The notes beneath the pieces are model-generated. The model ran no database searches and was not told where the DNA came from. It worked only from the letters and a program-made list of their open reading frames with translations. From IMG/VR virus record IMGVR_UViG_3300042923_000920, positions 1 through 40,891 of that record: a DNA stretch of 40,891 nucleotides; one strand, written 5' to 3'. Within the stretch, counting starts at the first letter, position 1; every line of letters begins with the position of its first letter. The position numbers and the translations under genes are program-made. Below, piece by piece: positions 1 through 7,907 of the stretch. Origin of the DNA: a virus.

Positions 1-97
1 GGATTTCAGCCCGCTTCCAACGTTTTTCGCATTCCACCATTTGAGCGACAACCTGTCCAAAAAAGTCATTGTATTGCTTATACAAATCCACGTACAT
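1..97 (-). CDS. IDEAL-domain protein, partial duplicate copy at the joint
   Basis: This is the 5' part of the gene described in full at 40682-40861, present a second time only because the window ends overlap. The ATG reads from position 97 with GAGGTGA upstream. The 3' part runs off the left edge. It should be counted once in the circular genome. Confidence 0.75.
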   Translation of the reverse strand, partial: MYVDLYKQYNDFFGQVVAQMVECEKRWKRAEI

Positions 98-127
98 AGT
101 AGTTATTCACCTCAATCTTGTACATTT
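1..127. repeat. 127-bp terminal direct repeat, left copy
   Basis: These 127 bases are identical to the last 127 bases of the window (40765-40891). An overlap of exactly this length is what a de Bruijn assembler with a 127-base word leaves when it closes a circle, so it is more likely an assembly overlap than a biological terminal repeat. It implies the molecule is circular or circularly permuted, and that genes run through the joint. Confidence 0.9.
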
Positions 128-139
128 AGTGTCATATAT

Positions 140-202
140 TTACAATAGATTGTTAATTTGGTAATCTTTCATTGGGCAGTTATACTCCATATCCTGCCCC
201 AT
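140..202 (-). CDS. possible 20-residue micro-ORF
   Basis: A 20-codon reading frame starts with ATG at 202, six bases after a good GAGGG ribosome binding site, and begins MGQDMEYNC. It lies between the ERCC4 nuclease and the IDEAL gene in the same transcription direction. The ribosome binding site sits in the 3' arm of the hairpin at 209-241. It may be a real micropeptide or the remnant of a decayed gene. No homology is recognised. Confidence 0.3.
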   Translation of the reverse strand: MGQDMEYNCPMKDYQINNLL

Positions 203-208
203 TGATTT

Positions 209-241
209 CCCTCAGGTGTCTGCCACGACTATGCCTGAGGG
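209..241 (-). promoter_or_regulatory. 8-bp hairpin covering the ribosome binding site of a micro-ORF
   Basis: CCCTCAGG at 209-216 and CCTGAGGG at 234-241 are perfect complements around a 17-base loop. On the minus-strand mRNA the downstream arm contains the GAGGG that precedes the ATG at 202, so folding would hide it. Read on the plus strand the hairpin is followed by TTTTAATTTT and would look like a terminator, but no plus-strand gene lies upstream. Its role is uncertain. Confidence 0.4.
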
Positions 242-261
242 TTTTAATTTTCACTCAAGAA

Positions 262-801
262 TTAAAAAACACCTGTTCTAAGATAGTGTTTCGCTTGATA
301 ATAAAAATGGTGATATATCCAGTTGCCACTAAATTTTTGGTCTAAATATACGATTTCGAAATTGTATTTAGCTTTGAAAGTATTGAGCCTTCCGAGTAGT
401 GCCAATGGATTGTATTTTGAACGATAATCCCCTTTGAGCATCTTTTCATAGCCGTGTAGGTCTTCCACAATTAATGTGAATGGAATGTCTTTTGAGCGAA
501 TCAATTCATTCTCAAAGGCTGTCTGCGTGTCCTTTTGAAGGTTGCCTGTTATCTCGTCCATATGGGCTTTCCGTTCCACTCGACTTTTCAAAAAGATATC
601 GCGTGCTATTCCTAATTCTTCATTTTTTGGGATCATGCAGCCATAATCGCCAGTATCTAATTTTTGTATTTTTATAGGTATATCTTTTTGCCGTAAGTAA
701 TTAAGGATATGACCATTAACCTGTTCCCTGGTATCAATAACAATGGTTAATGTTTTAAGGATTTTGTTTAATTCTGTATCTGAGTAATGGTAGGAAATCA
801 T
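262..801 (-). CDS. ERCC4/XPF-type nuclease
   Basis: 179 residues. The N-terminal half carries the ERCC4 nuclease signature in order: D-T-R-E at about 23-26, G-D-Y at 51-53 and E-R-K-x3-D at 76-82. These are the metal-binding residues of the XPF/Mus81 family, which cut branched DNA such as flaps, forks or Holliday junctions. In phages such single-domain versions are thought to process replication or recombination intermediates. It is the last clear member of the replication operon, downstream of primase-helicase and the YopX pair. There is no helix-hairpin-helix dimerisation domain like that of cellular XPF, which fits the short length. Confidence in the fold is high; the exact substrate is inferred. 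Confidence 0.85.
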   Translation of the reverse strand: MISYHYSDTELNKILKTLTIVIDTREQVNGHILNYLRQKDIPIKIQKLDTGDYGCMIPKNEELGIARDIFLKSRVERKAHMDEITGNLQKDTQTAFENELIRSKDIPFTLIVEDLHGYEKMLKGDYRSKYNPLALLGRLNTFKAKYNFEIVYLDQKFSGNWIYHHFYYQAKHYLRTGVF

Positions 802-805
802 TCAA

Positions 806-1195
806 TTAATCCTCCAACAATTCTGGATTTTCGTAAATGTTACCGACCACTTCGACAAACATTTCATTTTCACATAGCAAAGTTTCATTAGCCATTAAGT
901 CTAAACACTCAATGAAAAATCCGCCGTTTTTATAACTAACAAACCATAAAAAATTTCCATCATCTTTCAAAATATCTCTTTCATAAATCTCCTTGCCGTT
1001 CTTATCTTTTAATCCTGTATATTGCGTTATTTCAACTTTTTCAGCTATGTTTTCTTGGTGCATATATGATTGATAAGCCCAAGTTCGTTCCTCGATTTCA
1101 TAAACACCGCCTTCTTGACTGATGAAAATATCATCATAATTAAGCCAACATTTGTTTGCCTTATCCCAAACACGAAACTTAATCTCCCTGCTCAT
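806..1195 (-). CDS. YopX family protein (copy 1)
   Basis: 129 residues from the ATG at 1195, which has GGAGGTG five bases upstream; a longer in-frame extension to 1339 overlaps the previous gene and is rejected. It starts SREIKFRVWD and has the YopX landmarks Q-Y-T-G-L (mid-protein), an ERDI motif, and G-N-I-Y-x-NPELLE at the C-terminus. YopX proteins are common in phages of Bacillales and have no established biochemical role. It overlaps the upstream YopX paralogue by 17 bases, so the two are translationally linked. The pair probably arose by old tandem duplication, as only the motifs are shared. Confidence 0.85.
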   Translation of the reverse strand: MSREIKFRVWDKANKCWLNYDDIFISQEGGVYEIEERTWAYQSYMHQENIAEKVEITQYTGLKDKNGKEIYERDILKDDGNFLWFVSYKNGGFFIECLDLMANETLLCENEMFVEVVGNIYENPELLED

Positions 1196-1601
1196 CTTGC
1201 ACCTCCAACAATTCCGGATTATCGAATATATTTCCGGTGATTTTATAACTTTGTCTAATGCTTTTATCAAAGGGAATATATTGCTTTCCAAAACCAGCAA
1301 TATTTGCCGTAAACATAAAACGCATTTCGCTTTCAACATACTCTACAGCTGCATTTCGATTGAAGTGTAACCAACCTTCTTTCCAACCTTTATGAATTGA
1401 AACTTTAACTGGAACGATATCACCCTCGAATAAAGGTTGTTCTCCGTTTACTCTTAATCCTGTGTATTGCATCAACTCAATTTCATCGAAACACCGCCAC
1501 GCTGATTCTGTGTTTATCATTTTCTTTTCAAAATCTATATTGTGAACAGGAATTATTTCTTTTAAATTTTTTTCCCAAGCTCGAAACTTAATTTCCCTCA
1601 C
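1179..1601 (-). CDS. YopX family protein (copy 2)
   Basis: 140 residues. An ATG at 1607 is only one base from the AAAGGAG, so the GTG at 1601, giving MREIKFRAW with seven-base spacing, is the better start; family members also usually begin this way. Motifs Q-Y-T-G-L, a GDI turn and G-N-I-F-D-NPELLE match its neighbour. Relative to copy 1 the segment between these motifs is longer. The function is unknown for the family. It lies in the early/replication operon and follows the 1604-2041 gene with near-overlap. Confidence 0.83.
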   Translation of the reverse strand: MREIKFRAWEKNLKEIIPVHNIDFEKKMINTESAWRCFDEIELMQYTGLRVNGEQPLFEGDIVPVKVSIHKGWKEGWLHFNRNAAVEYVESEMRFMFTANIAGFGKQYIPFDKSIRQSYKITGNIFDNPELLEVQDEQGD

Positions 1602-1603
1602 AT

Positions 1604-2041
1604 TCATGCTCCTTTCTTCGCATATATAACAGCACGTTTATACAATTCATTTGCCATTTTATTTGAATCATCATTTTCAAATTGCCGATAATCCTCATAG
1701 ATGTCCTTCCATCCGTTTTTAGCAAGGACAACCATCCAATCATTGAACAAATCAAGCGAAACTATATCCTCACATAACCATTTATTTAATTTCTTGTTAT
1801 CCTGCCAGCCACAAATATTATGTACCATCTTCATGAGTGTGATTTTTTCGTTACCGGCATTCTTCCAGGACTTAAACCAATCATCAATTGCTTGGAATTT
1901 TTGTTCAGCAGCCTCCATAACTTCTACTGGGATTAACTTTTGATTTTCAATCGCTATCCGATTATCCTTTGGGTCCAGATAAATATTTGCACCTGATTTC
2001 CAAATTTGGCTTAGGATCATTAATACTTGCAAATCTATCAC
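1604..2041 (-). CDS. hypothetical early protein
   Basis: About 145 residues, soluble and rich in Trp and Lys. The N-terminal 50 residues (LMILSQIWKSGANIYLD, later I-x-x-QK-L-I-P) resemble the small TubC-N-like docking segments seen near phage replication proteins, but that is only an impression. The most upstream start is GTG at 2041. The GAGGTG there is more likely the ribosome binding site of a TTG at 2032, so the start is uncertain. It is the first gene after the candidate origin and overlaps the YopX gene downstream. Confidence 0.65.
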   Translation of the reverse strand: MIDLQVLMILSQIWKSGANIYLDPKDNRIAIENQKLIPVEVMEAAEQKFQAIDDWFKSWKNAGNEKITLMKMVHNICGWQDNKKLNKWLCEDIVSLDLFNDWMVVLAKNGWKDIYEDYRQFENDDSNKMANELYKRAVIYAKKGA

Positions 2042-2336
2042 CTCGTTATTGAACAGTTACTAAAAACTACTAAAAACAGCCTTTACTAACTAATAGTTAT
2101 TAAAGGAAAAACGCTTGAGCCTTAGAGCCACAAGGGATTGAATCGAAAAGTTATTATAGTTATTAGTGTTTGGGTATTAACTCTACTAATATATATATTT
2201 ATTTTTTTATTTTTTTAATTAATAGAAAAACCAATAACTAAAATAACTAAATAACATTAAAATATAACTCAAACCCTTGGTATTACAGGATTTCTAAATA
2301 GTTACTGAAAGTTATTAAAGCACCAAAATAGTTACT
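2042..2336. other. candidate replication origin (AGTTAYT iterons and AT tract)
   Basis: This gap has no supported gene. It contains nine copies of AGTTA(C/T)T on one strand or the other: plus strand at 2055, 2095, 2149, 2158, 2300, 2310 and 2330; complement (AATAACT) at 2233 and 2242. Between the clusters lies a run of pure A/T at about 2190-2230. Iterons beside an AT-rich unwinding element, next to the primase-helicase gene, are the usual form of an initiator-dependent origin. Further related units (AGTAAC) extend into the 3' end of the primase gene at 2370-2390. The origin role is inferred; the repeats are seen directly. Confidence 0.55.
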
Positions 2337-4716
2337 GAATGACCTTAAAAAAGCCGTTATTCTCGTTTTCAGTAACTTGTTTAGTAACTGTTTTTTGGGA
2401 ATCATTGTCAAACGAGTGATTTTTATTAAATGGCTTCCTCTCTTTTAAGGTGATACCAGTCAAAAACGTTTTATTTCCGACTCCCTTCGTTTTTCCAAAT
2501 CCTTTTGTTTCCAACATGCGATAAAATGATCTGTTACCTAATGTACGCTCTCCCGACTTATAGCCCCAATTGTCATATACGTTGTATAATTCTTTCGCTT
2601 CGATTTTGATTGCTTCGTTTTTCGGTTCATCAATGTAACAAATTTCATTAAGGAATGGAGCTAATATATCCATTTCCTCTTTATAGTTACCCGTAGCATC
2701 CACCACAACTTGAGGGTCCTTAAGCCCTGACTGCTGCCACTTTAGGCAACCTTCAATTGCCCAGTTAAGAATGCCAGGCATTTCAAAAGATAATTTTTCT
2801 TCAAGTTTTTTATCACGCTCATGTGGCTGTAGACTTAAAGTAAAGGGGATGATCTTTACGCGTCTCCATATCCCATCATCTACACCACCGATTATTGGTT
2901 TGTGGTTTGTGGTAAAGAACACTTTGAATTCAGGAAGAAATTCGAAATACTCTTGTCTTAAGAATCGAGCTAGAATTGGTTCGCCGCCTGTAATTGTCTT
3001 AACAAGCGATTCTTGTAATTTCTCGCCTTCCTCTGATTCAACTGCTGATACGAATCTTGCATTTACCAATCTAGCAATATCGTTATTTGCCCCTGTATCT
3101 TTTTTCTTGATGAAGGTATCTGATTTTGTTTGGGATCCATAGTCACCCATCATTTTTTTTATAGTATTAATGAATGTTGATTTTCCATTAGAACCGCCAC
3201 CAACTAAGAAATACATTGATTGCTCTGAAATATCACCAGTTAATGAGTAGCCAATAAGTCTTTGCATGTAGTCAATTAAATCTTTATCACCTTTAAAGAT
3301 CTGTTCTAAGAACATTGACCATGTTGGATGTTTTGCATTTTTATCAAACGTAATATTGGTGATTTTAGTAAGGCGTAGCTCACGATCATGTTGTTGTAGC
3401 TCTCCGGTTTTCAAATTCACAATGCCGTTTTCAACATTGAATAAATATTTGTGCCGGTCAAAGTCTTCACGTTCACCTGGTACTAACGGCATGAGGTCTT
3501 TAATGCTGTTCATTCGGATATTTCTCCTTTCGCACATACGAGCCCATTTTGTCTCCATTTCATCATCTGACTTGTAAAGGCCCCGAAGTACTTTTGCTGT
3601 AATTCGCTCAATTTCTTTCTTAGTGTCAAACTTCCATCGCTTGCCGTCCCAAATTAACCAGCCCATATCGCTGACATATTGGATTACATGGCCATATTCA
3701 TAGGCGATTCGTTCAGCGTTCCCAAGTTCAGTTAAACGGAATTTCTTCTTTGGCTTTTCCTCCACAACTTCTGCAGCATCTCCACTGTGGAAGTCAAAAG
3801 AGAATTCAGCGAACTGTTCTTTGTTGTCTAGAATTGTTGTAGCAGTAGAAGAAATGGCAGTTGCGATTGTTCTCTCGCCGTATGTCTCATTCGTATCTCT
3901 AAAATGGATGACATCCCATTTATCACGCATAAGACCTGATTCCCGGAACATCGTATCCATTCGAGTTGCTGATTTACCTGTCCAAAACGCTAGATGATTA
4001 CATAATGCTAAGTCGGTGGCTGAATGGTCCCCATTGATTAAATTTCCATTGAACATAGACCGTATTTCATCGCCATTTTTAGAACGAAATATTCTATCCC
4101 AAAGAGTATCGTTTGAAATTTTTATTTCATCTTTTTCAAACTCAGCTAAATTGATACGACCTTGAATATCGCTATCGTCAAAATATTGTTCAAATACCTC
4201 TGCTATTTCATCTGTGCGATCATATATCTCATTTGAATTTTCTCTATTGCCGGTAAAAGTGAAGTAACGCCCATATGAATAAATTTCTAAACCATGTTTT
4301 GTGTTCTTTCTCCCTGTACCAATCACATTCTGAGGTAAATTACCTTTTATGATGATGTGAATCCCTTTCCCAGACGGAGAAAATTCCGTGTAACTATCAA
4401 GCGTGTCGATAATTTCCGTTGAAAATGTATTTGTCTTTCTATCCACAACACACTTATCAATATCAATCCCGATGTAATTGTCCTGACGGCTAAAAACAAA
4501 ACCGATTCCGTCATAATCACCCTGGAGATAGAACTTAACAGCAGTTGCAAAGGTGCTCCATGTTCTACGGTTATTCGCTTGTGCCATGTCTCCATTTGTT
4601 TGATAAGGTACTTTCGTTGGCTTGCCATTTCGCTTCTCTGATTTCCACAATATCCATTGAGGAAGGGCTTTTAATTCGGCAGGGATATCGTTTAAACTGT
4701 ATGGATTTTCTTTCAT
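2332..4716 (-). CDS. PrimPol-D5 primase-helicase (P4-alpha-like)
   Basis: 794 residues starting at ATG 4716 behind GGAGGG. Residues 1-180 form a PrimPol-like primase domain with G-I-D-I-D-K at 83-88, S-P-S-G-K-G-x-H at 113-120 and Y-F-T-F-T-G-N near 151-157. Residues 325-480 match the D5 N-terminal region. An SF3 helicase follows, with Walker A GGGSNGKST at 507-514, Walker B around 557-562 (SAVESEE), sensor FFTTNHKP at 600-607 and GIWRRV at 615-620. It should unwind the phage origin and prime synthesis as a hexameric ring. It sits beside the iteron-rich gap at 2042-2336 and downstream of SSB-like and annealing genes. A strong terminator at 4744-4777 lies just before it, so its expression may be attenuated. 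The family call is firm. Confidence 0.93.
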   Translation of the reverse strand: MKENPYSLNDIPAELKALPQWILWKSEKRNGKPTKVPYQTNGDMAQANNRRTWSTFATAVKFYLQGDYDGIGFVFSRQDNYIGIDIDKCVVDRKTNTFSTEIIDTLDSYTEFSPSGKGIHIIIKGNLPQNVIGTGRKNTKHGLEIYSYGRYFTFTGNRENSNEIYDRTDEIAEVFEQYFDDSDIQGRINLAEFEKDEIKISNDTLWDRIFRSKNGDEIRSMFNGNLINGDHSATDLALCNHLAFWTGKSATRMDTMFRESGLMRDKWDVIHFRDTNETYGERTIATAISSTATTILDNKEQFAEFSFDFHSGDAAEVVEEKPKKKFRLTELGNAERIAYEYGHVIQYVSDMGWLIWDGKRWKFDTKKEIERITAKVLRGLYKSDDEMETKWARMCERRNIRMNSIKDLMPLVPGEREDFDRHKYLFNVENGIVNLKTGELQQHDRELRLTKITNITFDKNAKHPTWSMFLEQIFKGDKDLIDYMQRLIGYSLTGDISEQSMYFLVGGGSNGKSTFINTIKKMMGDYGSQTKSDTFIKKKDTGANNDIARLVNARFVSAVESEEGEKLQESLVKTITGGEPILARFLRQEYFEFLPEFKVFFTTNHKPIIGGVDDGIWRRVKIIPFTLSLQPHERDKKLEEKLSFEMPGILNWAIEGCLKWQQSGLKDPQVVVDATGNYKEEMDILAPFLNEICYIDEPKNEAIKIEAKELYNVYDNWGYKSGERTLGNRSFYRMLETKGFGKTKGVGNKTFLTGITLKERKPFNKNHSFDNDSQKTVTKQVTENENNGFFKVIQ

Positions 4717-4743
4717 TGCGCCCTCCGATTACGTTTTTAGGTA

Positions 4744-4777
4744 TAAAAAAGAGAAGCTGGGCAAAACCAACCTCTCT
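4744..4777 (-). terminator. intrinsic terminator after the DUF669 gene
   Basis: On the minus strand, GAGAGGTTGG pairs with CCAGCTTCTC (ten pairs, two of them G-U) around a short loop and is followed at once by six T residues. It lies between the SSB-like gene and the primase-helicase, where it could set a lower level for the primase-helicase. Confidence 0.75.
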
Positions 4778-4829
4778 ATTTAGTTATTCTTGAAGATCCC
4801 ACTTGTTTAATCCAAAATAAGGGTCATCA

Positions 4830-5288
4830 TCAAAAGGGTAAATCATCATCACCGATATTAATTGTTGGTCCTGCTTGAGCTGGTGGGTTAGCCGTTGACG
4901 GATTGTAATAGCTTGATTTCGCATAGTTATTCCCGTCATTGCCCTTTTCATGTTTTACACCAATTTCTAAATTCTTACCGATTAATTGTTTTGCCATGTC
5001 TTCACAAGAACTAAAAGCATGGTTATTCGGGAAGCCTGTAGCTAATAATAATGACTTAACAATTCCTTGTGCCGTTGGATGTTCAAAAGTGAAATTGTTA
5101 TACAGCACCTTAGCCCCTTGTGATTCTTGTGGAACATCTGAACGAATTTCAAAATCAACAACCAGCATGTCTTTTTTAGCTTGTGTTAATTTAGCAACCG
5201 CATTGAGTATTACTGCCTCATATTTACCTGGCTTTGGTAACTGGAACCCTTTTACCTCTTCTACTTCATCCATTTTGAAAAATGACAT
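4830..5288 (-). CDS. DUF669 single-strand DNA-binding-like protein
   Basis: 152 residues. The sequence matches the DUF669 family of phage replication proteins: N-terminal KPGKYEAVILNA, a beta-rich core, then a Gly/Asn/Pro-rich linker and an acidic tip ending GDDDLPF. The tip closely imitates the SSB C-terminal peptide that recruits partner proteins, which supports a ssDNA-binding role. It sits directly after the Sak4-like ATPase (two-base gap), the usual pairing of annealing ATPase and SSB in such phages. The tail motif is seen directly; binding is inferred. Confidence 0.85.
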   Translation of the reverse strand: MSFFKMDEVEEVKGFQLPKPGKYEAVILNAVAKLTQAKKDMLVVDFEIRSDVPQESQGAKVLYNNFTFEHPTAQGIVKSLLLATGFPNNHAFSSCEDMAKQLIGKNLEIGVKHEKGNDGNNYAKSSYYNPSTANPPAQAGPTINIGDDDLPF

Positions 5289-5289
5289 A

Positions 5290-5979
5290 TTATTTTTCCT
5301 CCTTGTTTTGAATTATTTGATTAATAATTAACTCTTCTTGTACGCAACCCTTACGCTGATCTAAATGATTCTTAGCAAAAATACTTTGATTACCTTCAAG
5401 GATAAATCCTCTTGTACCGTCAGCTTTTCGAACCAAACGAGCAACAACGTGTACAATACCCATTACATGATTAACGATTTTATCCCGGATATCCGGAACG
5501 AACTGGTTATATTGCTGCCCATCATCATGGACAATACTGCGTGTAGCTTCCCATGCAGTATAGATAACATTGGCATCCAATCCATTGAATGTTTCAACAA
5601 CCTTTAAAATATGATTATCGTACAGAGCATAATCTTTTAATTCAGGCATACCGCTTTTAGTATTTTCACCCTTATTCATCAACCATAGTTTTTGATAGTG
5701 TGTAAGGTTGTCCACAAAGACATTGTCATAGTTTGCGATATTTGCTTTTGCATGTGAATAGAATTTTAGAATGCTATCATGTGGATCATCTACATTGATT
5801 TTAGCGACATCCACATTTGCATACCCTTCTAGCACCTGACTTGTACCATCGATATCTAATACCAATGTTTTGCCTGGAAGCTTTCCTGCAACAGTTGTTT
5901 TTCCGTCACCCGGCTTTGAATAAATAATGATTTTTGCTCTTTTACTTTTGGTAATTTGGGCACCGTTTGTTATTTCCAA
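5290..5979 (-). CDS. Sak4-like RecA-fold ATPase (AAA_24)
   Basis: 229 residues from a TTG start at 5979, with AAAGGGTGA six bases upstream; there is no better ATG. Walker A SKPGDGKTT spans 21-29, followed by LVLDIDGT near 36-42 and a Walker B-like VFVDNLTH near 85-92. This is the AAA_24 group that includes Sak4, a RecA-core protein for single-strand annealing in phage recombination. It lies immediately upstream of the DUF669 SSB-like gene and downstream of the Gam-like gene. Together they form a recombination-dependent replication module. The Sak4 label is by family resemblance. Confidence 0.82.
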   Translation of the reverse strand: MEITNGAQITKSKRAKIIIYSKPGDGKTTVAGKLPGKTLVLDIDGTSQVLEGYANVDVAKINVDDPHDSILKFYSHAKANIANYDNVFVDNLTHYQKLWLMNKGENTKSGMPELKDYALYDNHILKVVETFNGLDANVIYTAWEATRSIVHDDGQQYNQFVPDIRDKIVNHVMGIVHVVARLVRKADGTRGFILEGNQSIFAKNHLDQRKGCVQEELIINQIIQNKEEK

Positions 5980-6009
5980 TTAATTCACCCTTTCTTTACG
6001 CATTCTGCA

Positions 6010-6186
6010 TTAACTTACAGTTATTTCTACAATTTCAGCGATATCTACATAGTAAGGAAGATCACCGTGTTCCAATGTCCATCTGATAGCATTTCTTTTA
6101 TCGGACGTATTCTTCCAGTCTCTGCTGAAAGACTTACCTGTAGAATCTTTAATTGTTACAGTAATTTCATCCTCTCGCTTGTCCAT
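6010..6186 (-). CDS. small hypothetical protein, 58 aa
   Basis: Starts at ATG 6186 with GAGGT six bases upstream and lies three bases after the Gam-like stop codon, filling what would otherwise be a 200-base gap. It begins MDKREDEITVTIKD and ends in an acidic beta-type segment. No family is recognised. Tight spacing, a good ribosome binding site and position between Gam and Sak4 make it a likely real recombination-module gene. Confidence 0.7.
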   Translation of the reverse strand: MDKREDEITVTIKDSTGKSFSRDWKNTSDKRNAIRWTLEHGDLPYYVDIAEIVEITVS

Positions 6187-6188
6187 AG

Positions 6189-6737
6189 TTAGACCTCAAC
6201 GGAATATGAGATTGATTCCGGCTTAACTGTCATACCTGGCACAATAGCGCCATTTTCATCGACTACAACCTTTTCCCCGGCTATTTCCACAATCTTTACT
6301 GCCTTTTTAAAATCTGCCCATTTCAAACTATTCTTGATGTAATCATCCATACCGTTTTCAATGACATGCTGTAGGATATCCGCTTCATTTGCTTTATCTG
6401 GAGCTTCCTTGGATTTACGAGACTTTGATTTTCCATAAGGTGTAGAAATGGTTTTAGCTTTAGGGTCCTGCGCCAATTGATTAGCATGGTAAATGGAAAT
6501 CATATTTTCAAAGAATTCGAGACTGCTAGAAATCGTGGACAGTTCCCCGCGTTCCCATTGGGCAATACGTTCTCTTTCCAAATCAGCAACCTGTTTTATT
6601 TCCTTTTCCTTTGACTTTAAAGCAGACAATTTACGGAATGCCCAATTAAGACTATTAAGGTCCGTAATTTCAAACTTAGTTTCCTGTGCTTGGATTTCTT
6701 CAACTTCCATTAATTCGATTCGCTGTAATGAGTTCAT
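6189..6737 (-). CDS. Gam-like host-nuclease inhibitor
   Basis: 182 residues. A helical, charged N-terminal two-thirds (about 25-90) precedes the family-typical turn KTISTPYGKSKSRKS near 101-115 and a C-terminal alpha/beta segment. Mu-Gam/host-nuclease-inhibitor proteins bind DNA ends and block RecBCD/AddAB degradation. Its place before the Sak4-like ATPase and SSB-like protein is typical. An upstream ATG in the same frame is absent, so the start is set by the ATG at 6737. Confidence 0.78.
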   Translation of the reverse strand: MNSLQRIELMEVEEIQAQETKFEITDLNSLNWAFRKLSALKSKEKEIKQVADLERERIAQWERGELSTISSSLEFFENMISIYHANQLAQDPKAKTISTPYGKSKSRKSKEAPDKANEADILQHVIENGMDDYIKNSLKWADFKKAVKIVEIAGEKVVVDENGAIVPGMTVKPESISYSVEV

Positions 6738-6751
6738 TAATTTTTCCTCCC

Positions 6752-6940
6752 CTATTCGACAGTAATATCGAAATTTTTATTTTCTGCATGATAAGTAGCA
6801 CCTTGAAATTTATATTGATTACCATCAATCCAAACCCCAAAGAGTTTGATTAATTCAATAAAATCATTAATATCTTTAGGAGCTAATGTCGGACCATCAA
6901 TTTCAATTCCGCCACTAGTCCAGATAGTTGTGGATATCAT
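6752..6940 (-). CDS. hypothetical protein, 62 aa
   Basis: Starts at ATG 6940 with GGAGG eight bases upstream and ends 15 bases before the Gam-like gene. It begins with a beta-type segment (MISTTIWTSGGIEIDG), has a central helix with I-N-D-F-I-E-L and ends in a short strand. No family is recognised. It is probably an early-operon accessory protein. Confidence 0.65.
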   Translation of the reverse strand: MISTTIWTSGGIEIDGPTLAPKDINDFIELIKLFGVWIDGNQYKFQGATYHAENKNFDITVE

Positions 6941-7011
6941 TCTATTTTCCTCCAGTTGATTTTCTGTGAAATTTTGTTAAACTGAAGTTGCTAAGTATTT
7001 AACGTTTAGAC

Positions 7012-7368
7012 TCATCCTGGCCGATGGGTCTTATTTTTTTTCAAACTCCGAATTGGCCACTTATCCGGATTGATTTTTCGTTGCTTAATAAGATAATTAT
7101 TAAGGGTTGAACGATTAATATTTAATTCATCCGCCATTTTAGGAAGTGTTACACCATCCATATACATCTTGTGGAGTAAATCTTTATCAACACCATCTAT
7201 GATTCTATTACCCTCTAAAGCTTCCTTTCTGCGTTCAGCAGCCAATTTGTGATTAACAGATTCGGAACTGAAATTTGTCTCACCAGTTGGGATAATAGGA
7301 TATTTTTCGATATAAGCTAAGCGTTCAGATTCTGACATGTACCACACCGTAACTTTTCCAATCGACAT
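7012..7368 (-). CDS. helix-turn-helix DNA-binding protein
   Basis: 118 residues, ATG at 7368 behind AAGGAAGTG. The central part is charged (AERRKEALEGNR). Residues about 69-92 form a helix-turn-helix (M-D-G-V-T-L-P-K-M-A-D-E-L-N-I-N-R-S-T-L-N-N-Y), followed by a basic tail. It resembles small early transcription or replication regulators in Bacillales phages, but no specific family is recognised. It lies between small early genes and the Gam/Sak4 recombination genes. Confidence 0.68.
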   Translation of the reverse strand: MSIGKVTVWYMSESERLAYIEKYPIIPTGETNFSSESVNHKLAAERRKEALEGNRIIDGVDKDLLHKMYMDGVTLPKMADELNINRSTLNNYLIKQRKINPDKWPIRSLKKNKTHRPG

Positions 7369-7373
7369 TTATT

Positions 7374-7457
7374 TCACTTCCTTTTAGATGCTATATAAAT
7401 GGCTACTAAACGTTCCTGCACCGACATATTTAACCACTGCTTGGGTTTGATTTTCAT
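7374..7457 (-). CDS. small basic peptide, 27 aa
   Basis: ATG at 7457 has a strong AGGGGGTGA upstream. The stop codon lies five bases before the start of the helix-turn-helix gene and overlaps that gene's ribosome binding site, which suggests translational coupling. It begins MKIKPKQWLNMS and is basic at both ends. No family is recognised. Confidence 0.55.
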   Translation of the reverse strand: MKIKPKQWLNMSVQERLVAIYIASKRK

Positions 7458-7470
7458 ATGTGTCACCCCC

Positions 7471-7722
7471 TTATAATTCAGCTAGTTCTTGTTCTAGCCG
7501 TTGGATTTCTTCAGTAACAATTTTTTCAAAAGCAGATTTCATCTTTTCTACTAATCGATAATCCTTTTCTTCAACCCAAAATCCATGTTGATTAGCACAA
7601 AATGTAAAGCGATCTGCTTTTCTAACCTTATCCATTTCCTTAGATAAATCCTCAATCCTAAACACGATTTTACGAGCCTTCTTCGCTCGCTCTTCCATAT
7701 ACTCAAGGGTTTTTCTGTCCAC
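7471..7722 (-). CDS. hypothetical coiled-coil protein
   Basis: 83 residues from GTG at 7722. The frame is open further to a GTG at 7731, but that codon lies inside the AAGGAGG, so the second GTG with eight-base spacing is preferred. The protein is almost all helix (E/K/R-rich) with a short central FCANQHGFWV element. It follows the 59-codon gene upstream with its ribosome binding site overlapping that stop codon. The function is unknown. Confidence 0.62.
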   Translation of the reverse strand: MDRKTLEYMEERAKKARKIVFRIEDLSKEMDKVRKADRFTFCANQHGFWVEEKDYRLVEKMKSAFEKIVTEEIQRLEQELAEL

Positions 7723-7727
7723 AATTC

Positions 7728-7907
7728 TCACCTCCTTAAAAGTTCATCCAGGATTAATTCCAATAAAGCCTGTTGCCGTTGGACATATTCATCAATTTCA
7801 TTGCCACCAGCTACATGTGAGCCAATACGTGATTCTGCATCTTTGGCTAGGTTAAACAAATCCATATCTGATAATTGTGGAAGACTAGCTTTCCAGTAAT
7901 CTAGCAT
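7728..7907 (-). CDS. small hypothetical protein, 59 aa (possible DUF6877 relative)
   Basis: ATG at 7907 overlaps the upstream stop (TAATG). The stop is TGA at 7728-7730. The pattern R-I-G-S-H-V-A-G-G-N-E-I-D-E-Y-V-x-x-Q is reminiscent of the small DUF6877 proteins of Firmicute phages, but that match is from memory and weak. Perfect packing between neighbours makes it a likely gene. Confidence 0.65.
   Translation of the reverse strand: MLDYWKASLPQLSDMDLFNLAKDAESRIGSHVAGGNEIDEYVQRQQALLELILDELLRR

Noticed and set aside
1196-1339. N-terminal extension of YopX copy 1
   Set aside because: It overlaps copy 2 in another frame; the ATG at 1195 has a strong ribosome binding site and matches the family start.
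2042-2336. CRISPR-like repeat array
   Set aside because: The repeats are only seven bases, in both orientations and at irregular spacing; they fit iterons, not CRISPR.
2771-3142. Plus-strand frame opposite the primase-helicase
   Set aside because: It is a shadow of the conserved SF3 helicase region, without ribosome binding site.
6941-7011. 12-codon frame starting ATG at the stop of the helix-turn-helix gene
   Set aside because: Too short and with no clear ribosome binding site; probably chance.
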